Assembly: GCF_900491935.1 (NCBI RefSeq)
Contig: NZ_UEXK01000004.1
Coordinates: forward strand, 1,473,971 to 1,513,315
Direction: 5' to 3'
Length of the DNA stretch: 39,345 nucleotides
Origin: Klenkia terrae
Lineage (GTDB): Bacteria; Actinomycetota; Actinomycetes; Mycobacteriales; Geodermatophilaceae
The translations under genes and the position numbers were made by a program. This document shows positions 32,399-39,302 of the stretch, piece after piece. The notes beneath the pieces are model-generated. The model made no database searches, had not been told where the DNA came from, and saw nothing but the letters and a program-made list of their open reading frames with translations. The stretch's first letter is position 1. The number at the start of each line of letters is the position of its first letter.

Positions 32399-33509
32399 CC
32401 CGGTCGGGGAACGACCGGTCCCCGAAGAGGACGGCGCGGGCCACCGCCCGCCCCGGCGGGGTCCGCAGCAGCGGGAACCCGGCGCTCACCAGCGCCGGCG
32501 AGCGGACCGCGGACAGGCCCCGGCGCAGCAGCAGGCGGCCGCGGAACCGCTCCGGCAGCGCCGCGCCGTCGTAGCCGGCCAGCACCTCCCGGGACGACGT
32601 GCGCAGCGCGCGGTCCAGCACCTCGACGGCCAGCGCGGCCTGCCGCAGGCAGGGGTCCAGGCCACCGGCGGTGAGCGGGGAGACCGCCCCGGCGGCGTCG
32701 CCGACCAGCAGCCCGGCCGGCCCGGCGATCCGGCGGAGCAGCCCGCCGACCGGGATCGGGCCGCCGCGCTTCTCCACGTCGTCCGGGCGCGGGACGTCGG
32801 CGAGCCCCGGCGCGGTGGCGGCGAACTCCTGCAGCGCCGCCCGCATGCCGCGCGGGAAGCGGTCGGCGTGCCCGGCGACCCCGACGTGGGCGTGCTCGCC
32901 GTCGTCGACCACCCAGGCCAGGTAGCCCGGCGCCACCGTGGGGTCCAGCACGCAGTGGAAGGTCGGCGGCCGGTCGTGCCGCGGCACCGGGTAGACCTCC
33001 TCGGCGCCGGCCAGCAGCAGCCGGTTGCGGTCCAGCCCGAGGTCCGCGGCGACCCGGGAGCGGGCGCCGTCGGCACCGACCAGGAAGCGGGCCCGGACCC
33101 GGCTGGTGCCGCCCGGGCCGACCAGGGTGGCGGTGCCGTCGTCCCACCCGTCGTAGCGGGTGCCCAGGGCGAGCAGCACGCCGGCGTCGACGGCGTCGCG
33201 GGCGGCGGCGAGGTAGAGCGGGCCCATGTCACCGACCCGGAACTCCTCCCGCGGGCTGTCCAGCGTCACCGGACCGCGCAGCCCCGGCGGGTAGAGCACC
33301 ACCCGGTGGATCGGTGGGCCGAGGCAGTCCTCGGGCAGGTCGAAGTCGGCCAGGGTCTTGGCCACGAAGATGCCGGTGGTGCGGATCGCGCCGTCCAGGG
33401 CGGCCCGCCGGTCCACCAGCACGACGTCGTGCCCCTGCCGGGCCAGCCCGGTGGCGGTGTGCAGCCCGGCCAGGCCGGCACCGACCACGAGGACGTCGAC
33501 GGCGGTCAC
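32331..33509 (-). CDS. FAD-dependent oxidoreductase, geranylgeranyl-reductase-like
   Basis: The 392-residue flavoprotein has an N-terminal dinucleotide-binding fold (VDVLVVGAGLAGLHTATGLARQ, with GAGLAG at 10-15), a middle LVGADGARSRVAADLGL (GD-like DG motif) and LLVGDAAGAVSPLTAGGLDPCLR binding the FAD ribityl. The pattern is that of the geranylgeranyl reductase/p-hydroxybenzoate hydroxylase superfamily. It may reduce isoprenoid chains or hydroxylate a ring; the substrate is unknown. GTG 33509 overlaps the stop of the upstream HTH gene (GTGA). The last ~23 codons overlap the converging small membrane gene, and that tail (GGRGAGEPARRPAGPARRPG) looks low-complexity. Confidence 0.85.
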   Translation of the reverse strand: MTAVDVLVVGAGLAGLHTATGLARQGHDVVLVDRRAALDGAIRTTGIFVAKTLADFDLPEDCLGPPIHRVVLYPPGLRGPVTLDSPREEFRVGDMGPLYLAAARDAVDAGVLLALGTRYDGWDDGTATLVGPGGTSRVRARFLVGADGARSRVAADLGLDRNRLLLAGAEEVYPVPRHDRPPTFHCVLDPTVAPGYLAWVVDDGEHAHVGVAGHADRFPRGMRAALQEFAATAPGLADVPRPDDVEKRGGPIPVGGLLRRIAGPAGLLVGDAAGAVSPLTAGGLDPCLRQAALAVEVLDRALRTSSREVLAGYDGAALPERFRGRLLLRRGLSAVRSPALVSAGFPLLRTPPGRAVARAVLFGDRSFPDRVSGGRGAGEPARRPAGPARRPG

Positions 33510-33727
33510 GTGCGGTCGGCGGTGTCGGGGACCCACTCGAGCAGGTCGCCGGGCTGGCAGTCCAGCACCCGGCACATCGCCTCCAGGGTGCTGAACCGCA
33601 CCGCCTTGGCCCGGCCGTTCTTCAGCACCGCCACGTTGGCCGGGGTCAGGCCGACCAGCTCGGCGAACTCGGTCACCCCCAGCCCGCGCTGCGCCAGCGC
33701 CACGTCGATGCGCACCCGGATCGGCAT
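33506..33727 (-). CDS. XRE-family helix-turn-helix protein (YozG-like)
   Basis: The 73-residue Cro/CI-type protein is MPIRVRIDVALAQRGLGVTE... with the HTH at ~18-45 (GVTEFAELVGLTPANVAVLKNGRAKAVRF) and a C-terminal LEAMCRVLDCQPGDLLEWVPD, the usual pattern of the small regulators paired with DUF2975 membrane proteins. Its ATG overlaps the TGA of the DUF2975 gene (TGATG) and its TGA overlaps the reductase start. It is the most likely protein to bind the palindrome in the operon promoter. Confidence 0.92.
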   Translation of the reverse strand: MPIRVRIDVALAQRGLGVTEFAELVGLTPANVAVLKNGRAKAVRFSTLEAMCRVLDCQPGDLLEWVPDTADRT

Positions 33728-34206
33728 CAGATGACCCCGTCCAGGTCGCTGCGCAGCGCGGTGGCCTGGCGCAGCAGCGAGCGCAGCACCAGCACGACAA
33801 GCTCGACGACCACGATGCCGACGAGCACCAGGAAGAGCAGCAGCGGCAGGCCGGGGTCCTCGGCGGCGAACCCGACGAGCACGAAGCCGACCGCGAAGAC
33901 CGCACCCCCGGCGGCGGTGGCCCGCACGATGAGGTCCACCCAGGGCAGGGCGTCGGTGGTGAAGATGCGGTCGCGCTCGACCATGCCCAGCAGCTTCCAG
34001 GTGGCCACCACGACCACCTCGAACCCGAGCAGGGTGCCCACGGCGACCGCGGTCAGCGGCCAGCGCGCCCAGGCCAGGTCGGCGTCCTCGCGGGCCAGGG
34101 CGGCGAACTGGCCCGGGAAGGCGAAGGTCTGCAGGAACACCAGCAGGACGAACAGCAGGACGAGGGCGATCCGGAGCAGCGGGACGACCCCGACACGGCG
34201 CGACAT
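33727..34206 (-). CDS. DUF2975 membrane protein
   Basis: The 159-residue protein has four predicted membrane helices: LLRIALVLLFVLLVFLQTFA, PLTAVAVGTLLGFEVVVVAT, VRATAAGGAVFAVGFVLVG, LLLFLVLVGIVVVELVVLVL. A segment KLLGMVERDRIFTTDALPWVDLI lies between the second and third, which is typical of DUF2975. These proteins are nearly always encoded with a YozG-like HTH protein, as here; they are proposed membrane modulators of it. It is the first gene of a three-gene coupled operon. The ATG sits six bases after a -10 candidate. Confidence 0.92.
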   Translation of the reverse strand: MSRRVGVVPLLRIALVLLFVLLVFLQTFAFPGQFAALAREDADLAWARWPLTAVAVGTLLGFEVVVVATWKLLGMVERDRIFTTDALPWVDLIVRATAAGGAVFAVGFVLVGFAAEDPGLPLLLFLVLVGIVVVELVVLVLRSLLRQATALRSDLDGVI

Positions 34207-34212
34207 GCATCG

Positions 34213-34241
34213 AGTCTCGATAGATACCTATCGAAAGTCAA
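34213..34241 (-). promoter_or_regulatory. DUF2975 operon promoter with an 18-bp palindrome in its spacer
   Basis: On the minus strand TTGACT (34236-34241), a 17-bp spacer and GAGACT (34213-34218) precede the ATG at 34206 by six bases, giving a leaderless start. The palindrome TCGATAG-ATAC-CTATCGA (34217-34234, plus-strand reading) nearly fills the spacer. A protein bound there would block RNA polymerase. Confidence 0.7.
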
Positions 34242-34270
34242 TCGCTTCCCACCCGTGTCGCCCGGGTGGG

Positions 34271-34951
34271 TCAGACCAGGCCGTGCTCGTGGGCGAAGAC
34301 GACGACCTGCACCCGGTCGCGCAGGCCGAGCTTGCGCAGCACCGCGCCGACGTGGGTCTTCACGGTGGACTCCGACAGGTAGGCCGCCCGCGCGATCTCG
34401 CCGTTGGACAACCCCTGCGCCACCGCGGCGAACACCTCGCGCTCCTTCTCCGTCAGATCACCGAACACCCGCGGCACCGGCGACCGCGCCGGCGGCCGGC
34501 TGTCCAGCAGGGTGGCCAGGTCGCGCGGGGCCAGCACGGCGTTGCCGGCGTGCACCGTACGGATCGCGTCGCGCAGCTGCAGCGGCGTCGTGTCCTTGAG
34601 CAGGAACCCGCTGGCGCCGTGCCGGATCGCCGTCGCCGCCCGGTCGTCCAGGTCGAAGGTGGTCAGCACCACCACCCGGACCGGGCGGGCCCGGGCGGCC
34701 ACCGCGTCCGGGGCCAGGATCCGGCGGGTGGCCTCCACGCCGTCCAGCTCGGGCATCCGCAGGTCCATCAGGACGACGTCGGGCGCCAGCTCCTCGACCG
34801 CGCGGACCGCCTCGTGGCCGTCGCCGGCCACGCCGACCACGCGCATGCCCTCCTGGGCATCGACGATCACCTGCACGCCGGCGCGGAAGAGCTCCTGGTC
34901 GTCGACGAGCAGCACCCGGATGTCGTCGTCCACACCGGCATCCTGCGTCAC
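34271..34951 (-). CDS. NarL/LuxR-family response regulator
   Basis: The 226-residue regulator has a receiver domain with DD at ~17-18, phospho-acceptor Asp63 (VVLMDLRMPELDGVEATR), VVVLTTFD and LLKDTTP (switch Thr/Lys), and a C-terminal LuxR-type HTH: LTEKEREVFAAVAQGLSNGEIARAAYLSESTVKTHVGAVLRKL (read as LTEKE...SNGEIA...TVKTHV). GTG 34951 overlaps the TGA of the kinase gene; a GTG at 34933 is the alternative. It is the partner of the kinase upstream. Targets are unknown; the divergent VanY-like lipoprotein gene is one candidate by position. Confidence 0.93.
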   Translation of the reverse strand: MTQDAGVDDDIRVLLVDDQELFRAGVQVIVDAQEGMRVVGVAGDGHEAVRAVEELAPDVVLMDLRMPELDGVEATRRILAPDAVAARARPVRVVVLTTFDLDDRAATAIRHGASGFLLKDTTPLQLRDAIRTVHAGNAVLAPRDLATLLDSRPPARSPVPRVFGDLTEKEREVFAAVAQGLSNGEIARAAYLSESTVKTHVGAVLRKLGLRDRVQVVVFAHEHGLV

Positions 34952-36144
34952 CGGCGGACCGGCAGCCGGGCGGTGACGGCGAAGCGGTCGGGTCCGGGCT
35001 CGACGTCCAGCCGGCCGCCGACCGAGGCGAGGCGGTCCCGCATGCCGACCAGGCCGCGCCCACCCGGGGACGGCGCGGCGCCGTCGGTGCCGTTGGCCAC
35101 CCGCAGGCACAGGCCGTCGTCCCAGATCCGGTCGACCTGCACCGGGGCGTCCCGCCGGCCGTGCCGCAGGGCGTTGGTGACCATCTCCTGCAGCACCCGG
35201 TAGGCCACCTGCGCCAGCTCCGGCGGCAACGGCTGCGGCCGCCCGGTCTGCGCGTCGACGACCTCCCGGCCGCTGCGCCGCACGCCCTCCACCAGGTCGT
35301 CGAGGTCGGCGAGCACGACGTCCGGCGTCCGGCCGTCGGACCGGGTGGCCTGCAGCACGGTGCGCACGTCCTGCAGCGAGCTGCGGGCCGACGTCGCGAT
35401 CACCGCCAGGGTCTGCTTGAGGCGGGCCGGGTCGTCGTCGGGCAGGTACTGGCCGGACTCGGCCTGGGCCAGGATCACCGCCAGGGAGTGCCCGACGACG
35501 TCGTGCACGTCGGCGGCCAGCCGGGCCTGGTCGCTGCGCAGCCGGGCGACCTCGGCGCTCTCCTGCTCGCGGGCCTCGGCGGCCAGCTGCTGCTGCTGCG
35601 AGGTCCGCGCCCGCACCAGGAACCGGACGGCGAGCCCGGCCAGCCACGGCAGCGCCAGCGTGCCCAGCCCGAGACCGACGACGCCGACCTGCAGCGTGGT
35701 GCTGCTGGAGATGAGCGGGGCCAGGGCCTCGCGGAAGCTGCCGCCGCTGCCGGGGAACCAGCCGTCGCGGAACAGCAGCAGGCCGATCAGCACGCCCAGC
35801 GGCAACGAGATGCCGGCGACCGCGACGGTGGCCGGCCGGCCCCAGCGGGCCGCGCCGAACGCGACGAGGGCCAGGGCGACCTGGGTGACCAGCGGCGGCA
35901 CGTAGGTGACCACCTGCAGCGCGCAGGTCAGCCAGGCCAGCCCGATGCCCAGCGACGGCAGCCGCCGCCAGGTGAGGACGGCGGCCACGGTGCCCAGCAC
36001 CACGGCGGCCAGCTGCGCCCCCTGGCCGGGCAGGAACGGCAACAGCCGGACGACGTCGACCAGCCCGACACCGGCGACGACCAGCGCCGGCAGGGCGTCG
36101 ACCAGCCAGCCGCGGGGGGCGGGGCCGTCCGGGGGTGGCTGCAC
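34948..36144 (-). CDS. NarL-partner sensor histidine kinase (HisKA_3)
   Basis: The 398-residue kinase has an N-terminal membrane region of about five or six helices (to ~178), a coiled linker (RARTSQQQQLAAEAREQESAEVARLRSD), the HisKA_3 dimerisation domain with His214 in AADVHDVVGHSLAVILAQAESG (quoted as VHDVVGHSLA), and an HATPase domain (VLQEMVTNALRHG N box, GGRGLVGMRDRL G box). The membrane part looks like an integral sensor with little outside the membrane. GATGCT ends six bases before the GTG at 36144, so the start is probably leaderless. The response regulator gene is coupled downstream. Confidence 0.9.
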   Translation of the reverse strand: MQPPPDGPAPRGWLVDALPALVVAGVGLVDVVRLLPFLPGQGAQLAAVVLGTVAAVLTWRRLPSLGIGLAWLTCALQVVTYVPPLVTQVALALVAFGAARWGRPATVAVAGISLPLGVLIGLLLFRDGWFPGSGGSFREALAPLISSSTTLQVGVVGLGLGTLALPWLAGLAVRFLVRARTSQQQQLAAEAREQESAEVARLRSDQARLAADVHDVVGHSLAVILAQAESGQYLPDDDPARLKQTLAVIATSARSSLQDVRTVLQATRSDGRTPDVVLADLDDLVEGVRRSGREVVDAQTGRPQPLPPELAQVAYRVLQEMVTNALRHGRRDAPVQVDRIWDDGLCLRVANGTDGAAPSPGGRGLVGMRDRLASVGGRLDVEPGPDRFAVTARLPVRR

Positions 36145-36150
36145 AGCACG

Positions 36151-36156
36151 AGCATC
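36151..36156 (-). promoter_or_regulatory. Weak -10 candidate (GATGCT) before the kinase gene
   Basis: On the minus strand GATGCT is followed by six bases and the GTG at 36144. Only A2 and T6 of the hexamer match, so it is less certain than the TANNNT examples. Confidence 0.35.
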
Positions 36157-36270
36157 GCTGCCCGCGGCCGATCGGACATCCCCCTGGGGTACCGGTCGGT
36201 CGGCACCGGCGGCCCGATCCCGGCACCGCGGGTGGAGGTGGCCGGGGCCCTGGGCGGCGAGCGTGGCTGC

Positions 36271-36834
36271 ATGCCCCGCACCCGCCGTCCCCTGGCCCTG
36301 CTCCTGTCGTCGCTGGTGCTGGCCGCCTGCGCCAGCACCGCCGTGGCCGGTTCGCCGTCCCCCACCATGACCACCCCGGAGGGCACGGTGATCGGCCCCG
36401 AGGACGGCTACCTGCCCGACGGCACCTCGCTGTCGCCGTTCGACACCAGCCAGGCCGCGGTGTCGAACCTGGAGCGGGCGCTGCTGGACGCCCTGCAGGA
36501 CGCCACCACCGCGGCGGCCGGGGACGGCGTCCAGGTGCAGGTGACCAGCGGCTGGCGCAGCGCCGCGCTGCAGCAGTCGCTGTTCGACCAGGCCGTGGCC
36601 GAGCACGGCAGCGTGGAGGAGGCCCGCCGGTTCGTGCTGAGCCCCGAGCACTCCCAGCACGTCACCGGCCGCGCCGTCGACGTCGCGCCCTACGAGGCGA
36701 TGGACTGGTTGAGCCGGTTCGGGTCGGACTACGGGCTGTGCCGCACCTACGCCAACGAGGCGTGGCACGTCGAGCTGGCGACCTCGCGCGGCGGCGAGTG
36801 CCCGGAACCGCTGGCCGACGCCACGGCCGGGTGA
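36271..36834 (+). CDS. VanY-type D-alanyl-D-alanine carboxypeptidase lipoprotein (peptidase M15B)
   Basis: The 187-residue protein has an RR-containing N-terminus, a hydrophobic stretch and the lipobox LAAC with Cys20, so it should be a membrane-anchored exported lipoprotein. The M15 zinc-peptidase motifs are present: SGWRS at ~93-97, the zinc-binding SPEHSQHVTGRAVDV (SxHxxGxAxD) at ~127-141, and EAWHVEL near 168-174. It should trim the terminal D-Ala from peptidoglycan stems. It is short for the family but all motifs are there. Divergent from the two-component pair; no resistance ligase is nearby, so this is probably wall maintenance and not glycopeptide resistance. Confidence 0.9.
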   Translation: MPRTRRPLALLLSSLVLAACASTAVAGSPSPTMTTPEGTVIGPEDGYLPDGTSLSPFDTSQAAVSNLERALLDALQDATTAAAGDGVQVQVTSGWRSAALQQSLFDQAVAEHGSVEEARRFVLSPEHSQHVTGRAVDVAPYEAMDWLSRFGSDYGLCRTYANEAWHVELATSRGGECPEPLADATAG

Positions 36835-36848
36835 TCAGCCGATGCTGG

Positions 36849-37622
36849 TCAGGCGAGGCCGCGCACGGCCCGCTTGCGCTCGTACATCCCGGTGTCGACG
36901 ACGGCCAGCGCCTCGTCGACCGACTGGCCGGCGGCCATGACCACCACGCCGACCGAGGCCGAGGTGATCGCCGTCCCGCGTCCGGGGACGGGCACCTCCA
37001 GCCGGGCCAACCGCTGCCGCAGCCGGGCGGCCACGGGTCCGCAGCCCGGCGGGAGCAGCGCGACGAACTCGTCGCCGCCCAGCCGGCCGACGACCCCGCC
37101 GGGCGGCCGGCACACGCCCTCCACGACCCGGACCACCGCCTGCAGGACGACGTCCCCGGCGGCGTGGCCCAGGGTGTCGTTGACGGACTTGAAGTCGTCC
37201 AGGTCCAGCAGCACGACGACGGCGCCCTCGACCGCGATCGCCTCGGCGGCCTCGAAGAACCCGCGCCGGTTGGCGATCGCGGTCAGCGGGTCGGTGCGTG
37301 CCTGGTGCTCCAGCTCGTCCTGCAGCGCGGTGCGCCGGTCCACCTCCTGCGCCAGGCGCGCGTTCGCGGCGGCCAACCGGTTCTGCAGCCGGACCCACGG
37401 GATGGCCGTGATCGGCGCGATGACCAGCGGCATCAGGAACGGCAGCCCGTGCGCGACCAGCTTCACCGGCAGCGCGTCGAAGGTGAGCCCGAGCGCGAGG
37501 TAGGCCAGGTGCGTGATGACGACCGACGCGATCGTGCCGGCGACGACCAGGCGGACCACCGCCCGCACCCCCGACGGTGGGCGGTCGTCCGGTCGGGCGG
37601 CATCCGGTCCGGACGTGGTCAC
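36849..37622 (-). CDS. Membrane-bound diguanylate cyclase (GGDEF)
   Basis: The 257-residue protein has two membrane helices (~20-42 and ~55-75), a coiled-coil linker (RLQNRLAAANARLAQEVDRRTALQDELEHQA region) and a GGDEF domain starting at DPLTAIANRRGFF, with LDDFKSVNDTLGHAAGDVVL and the active-site GGDEF at 182-186. The inhibitory I-site RxxD upstream is absent (PPGG there), so product inhibition is not expected. It should make cyclic di-GMP from two GTP. No EAL domain is present. GTG 37622 is chosen; GATGAT ends six bases upstream. An in-frame start at 37712 would run into the tRNA gene. Confidence 0.92.
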   Translation of the reverse strand: MTTSGPDAARPDDRPPSGVRAVVRLVVAGTIASVVITHLAYLALGLTFDALPVKLVAHGLPFLMPLVIAPITAIPWVRLQNRLAAANARLAQEVDRRTALQDELEHQARTDPLTAIANRRGFFEAAEAIAVEGAVVVLLDLDDFKSVNDTLGHAAGDVVLQAVVRVVEGVCRPPGGVVGRLGGDEFVALLPPGCGPVAARLRQRLARLEVPVPGRGTAITSASVGVVVMAAGQSVDEALAVVDTGMYERKRAVRGLA

Positions 37623-37628
37623 GGGGTG

Positions 37629-37634
37629 ATCATC
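37629..37634 (-). promoter_or_regulatory. Weak -10 candidate (GATGAT) before the GGDEF gene
   Basis: On the minus strand GATGAT is followed by six bases and the GTG at 37622. The match to TANNNT is partial. Confidence 0.35.
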
Positions 37635-37687
37635 GACCACGACGCGCGATCGGCGTAGAGCTCGACCGGGGGACGCCGCGACGGGAG

Positions 37688-37760
37688 TGGGCCCCGTGGG
37701 GATCGAACCCACAACCCGCGGATTAAAAGTCCGCTGCTCTGCCAGTTGAGCTAGAGGCCC
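37688..37760 (-). tRNA. tRNA-Lys (anticodon TTT)
   Basis: The 73-base cloverleaf on the minus strand has acceptor stem GGGCCTC/GGGGCCC (one T-G pair), D arm GCTC-AACTGGCA-GAGC, anticodon arm GCGGA-CTTTTAA-TCCGC with anticodon TTT, a short variable loop, and T arm GTGGG-TTCGATC-CCCAC, with discriminator A at 37688. The 3' CCA is not encoded and must be added by the CCA enzyme. Confidence 0.97.
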
Positions 37761-37828
37761 GCGACGGATCGCCGCCCGACGAGCCTACGGTCCCGCGGCG
37801 CGACGGCCCGGCGATCCCGTGCCGCGCC

Positions 37829-37888
37829 CGGTCACCGGGGAGGGATCCGGTCACCGCGTGCCGTGACCGGATCCCTGCCGGGTGACCG
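37829..37888. repeat. 60-bp nested palindrome with GGTCACC elements
   Basis: AGGGATCCGGTCAC (37841-37854) and its exact reverse complement (37863-37876) flank an 8-base loop. An outer pair, CGGTCACC (37829-37836) and GGTGACCG (37881-37888), shares the same dyad centre, with four non-pairing bases between inner and outer arms. GGTCACC or its complement also occurs at 37900-37906, 37929-37935 and 37984-37990. The 276-base intergenic stretch 37761-38036 holds no gene that I can see. Confidence 0.75.
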
Positions 37889-37983
37889 ACTGCGGCCGCG
37901 GTGACCGAACGCAGCCGCCGGGGTCGGTGGTCACCCGTTCAGGGCCCGGTCGGCACCGATCGAGGGATGCCGCGACCACGCAG

Positions 37984-37996
37984 GGTCACCTAGCGT
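37984..37996 (+). promoter_or_regulatory. GGTCACC element abutting a TAGCGT -10 candidate
   Basis: GGTCACC (37984-37990) directly touches TAGCGT (37991-37996). The transcript would start near 38003, giving a leader of about 34 bases with AGGAAGCGAG before the ATG at 38037. Confidence 0.5.
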
Positions 37997-38036
37997 CGGC
38001 GGAGTCCCGGTGCACCCTGCAGGAAGCGAGCACGCC

Positions 38037-39302
38037 ATGACCGGCAAGGACCAGGTCGTCACGACCCGGCCGCTCGTCCGCGGCAGCGTGCTGCCCCAGC
38101 GCACCGGGGGCCGACCGCTGCGCGCCCGCCTGCGCCGTCGCCGTCCCGCCCCGGCGCCCTCGGGCCCGAAGCTGCTGGTGCTCGTCCCCGCGCACGACGC
38201 CGCTGCGACCGTCGCCGACACCCTCGCCTCGCTGCAGGCGCAGACCCGGGTGCCGCACCGCGTCGTCCTGCTCGCCGACGGCTGCACCGACGACACCGAG
38301 CAGGTCGCCCGCCGGTTCCCCGGGGTCACGGTCATGCGCACCGTCGAGAACACCGGCGGTCGCGCCGGCGCGCTGACCCAGGGCTGGCGCCGCTGGCAGA
38401 CCGGCCACGACCTGGTCGCCGTCGTCGACGCCGACACCGTGCTGGCCCCCGACTGCCTCGAGCTGCTCGTCGCCGACCTGGCCACCGCGCCCCGACCGGG
38501 TGCCGCGACCGCCCGCTTCGGGTTCGACCAGGGCCTGGGCTCGACCCCCGTCGCCCGCCTGCTCGTCCGCCGCCACCACCGCGAGCACACCGCCTGGATC
38601 ACCCGTGGGCTGGCCGGCGACCGGTCCGACCACGCCCTCGGCGGGCAGGTCGCCGTGCTCGACGCCCAGGCCCTCCGCGACCTGACCGCCGAGCAGGGCA
38701 CCCCGGGACCCTGGACCGGCACCGACGACCAGCTGGTCCGCGCCCTGCGCCGGGCCGGCCGCGACCCCCGCACCTCCGCGGGCGCCCGGGCGCACGCCGG
38801 TCCGGTGCTCACCCTGCGCACCCTCGCCGGCCACCGGCGGGCCGGCGAGGTGCGGACCGCCCTCGCGCTGCGCACCCGCTTCCGGCGCAGCACCGCGGCC
38901 GGGCTGCACCGACCCCAGCTGACCCTGCTGGCCGGCCTCGCCGTCCGGCTCGTCGTGCTCGGCGCGCTGGTCGGGGTGGTCCCGTTCGCGCCGTGGTCCT
39001 GGGCGCTGCCGCTGGCCGTCGGCGCGGTCGCCGGGACCGTCCGGGCACTGCGGGCGCCGCACCGCACCGTCGCCGACGTCCTCGGCGGGCTGCTGCTGGT
39101 CCCGGCGGAGCTGGACTTCTGGCTGCGGGTCACCGGCACCGCCGGCGCCTGGCTGCAGGTGCTCCGCGGCCGTCCCCGCACCCTGTCTCTCCTATCCTTC
39201 TCCCGCTTCTTACCCCCCTCTCTTCGCAGCACTCTGGGGGCGTGGCACACATACACAAACAAACACAGCAGACAGATCTGGGGACCTGAGCCCGCAGCGT
39301 AA
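38037..39302 (+). CDS. Family 2 glycosyltransferase with C-terminal membrane helices; 3' end unreliable
   Basis: The protein has a basic N-terminus (RPLRARLRRRRPAPAPSGP), a GT-A fold from ~41 (KLLVLVPAHDAAATVADTLASLQAQ), a DxD metal motif in VAVVDADTVLAPDCLELL, GGQVAVLDAQALR, an acceptor-side TGTDDQLVRALRRAG, and two or three membrane helices (LTLLAGLAVRLVVLGALVGVV, WALPLAVGAVAGTV). It probably adds sugars to a lipid or wall acceptor. From codon ~383 (base 39183) the composition changes abruptly and the peptide (LSLLSFSRFLPPSLRSTLGAWHTYTNKH, in part) no longer fits; the natural C-terminus is likely lost. The frame stops at 39302 only in that anomalous sequence. Confidence 0.82.
   Translation: MTGKDQVVTTRPLVRGSVLPQRTGGRPLRARLRRRRPAPAPSGPKLLVLVPAHDAAATVADTLASLQAQTRVPHRVVLLADGCTDDTEQVARRFPGVTVMRTVENTGGRAGALTQGWRRWQTGHDLVAVVDADTVLAPDCLELLVADLATAPRPGAATARFGFDQGLGSTPVARLLVRRHHREHTAWITRGLAGDRSDHALGGQVAVLDAQALRDLTAEQGTPGPWTGTDDQLVRALRRAGRDPRTSAGARAHAGPVLTLRTLAGHRRAGEVRTALALRTRFRRSTAAGLHRPQLTLLAGLAVRLVVLGALVGVVPFAPWSWALPLAVGAVAGTVRALRAPHRTVADVLGGLLLVPAELDFWLRVTGTAGAWLQVLRGRPRTLSLLSFSRFLPPSLRSTLGAWHTYTNKHSRQIWGPEPAA

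Noticed and set aside
36271-36834. Vancomycin-resistance determinant
   Set aside because: VanY-type motifs are present but no vanH/A/X genes are adjacent. The neighbouring two-component pair is NarL-type (HisKA_3), unlike the OmpR-type VanR/VanS.
37761-38036. tRNA-linked integration site or CRISPR-like array
   Set aside because: The GGTCACC copies are irregularly spaced and mostly arranged as nested inverted repeats. No tRNA 3'-end duplication and no integrase gene were seen.
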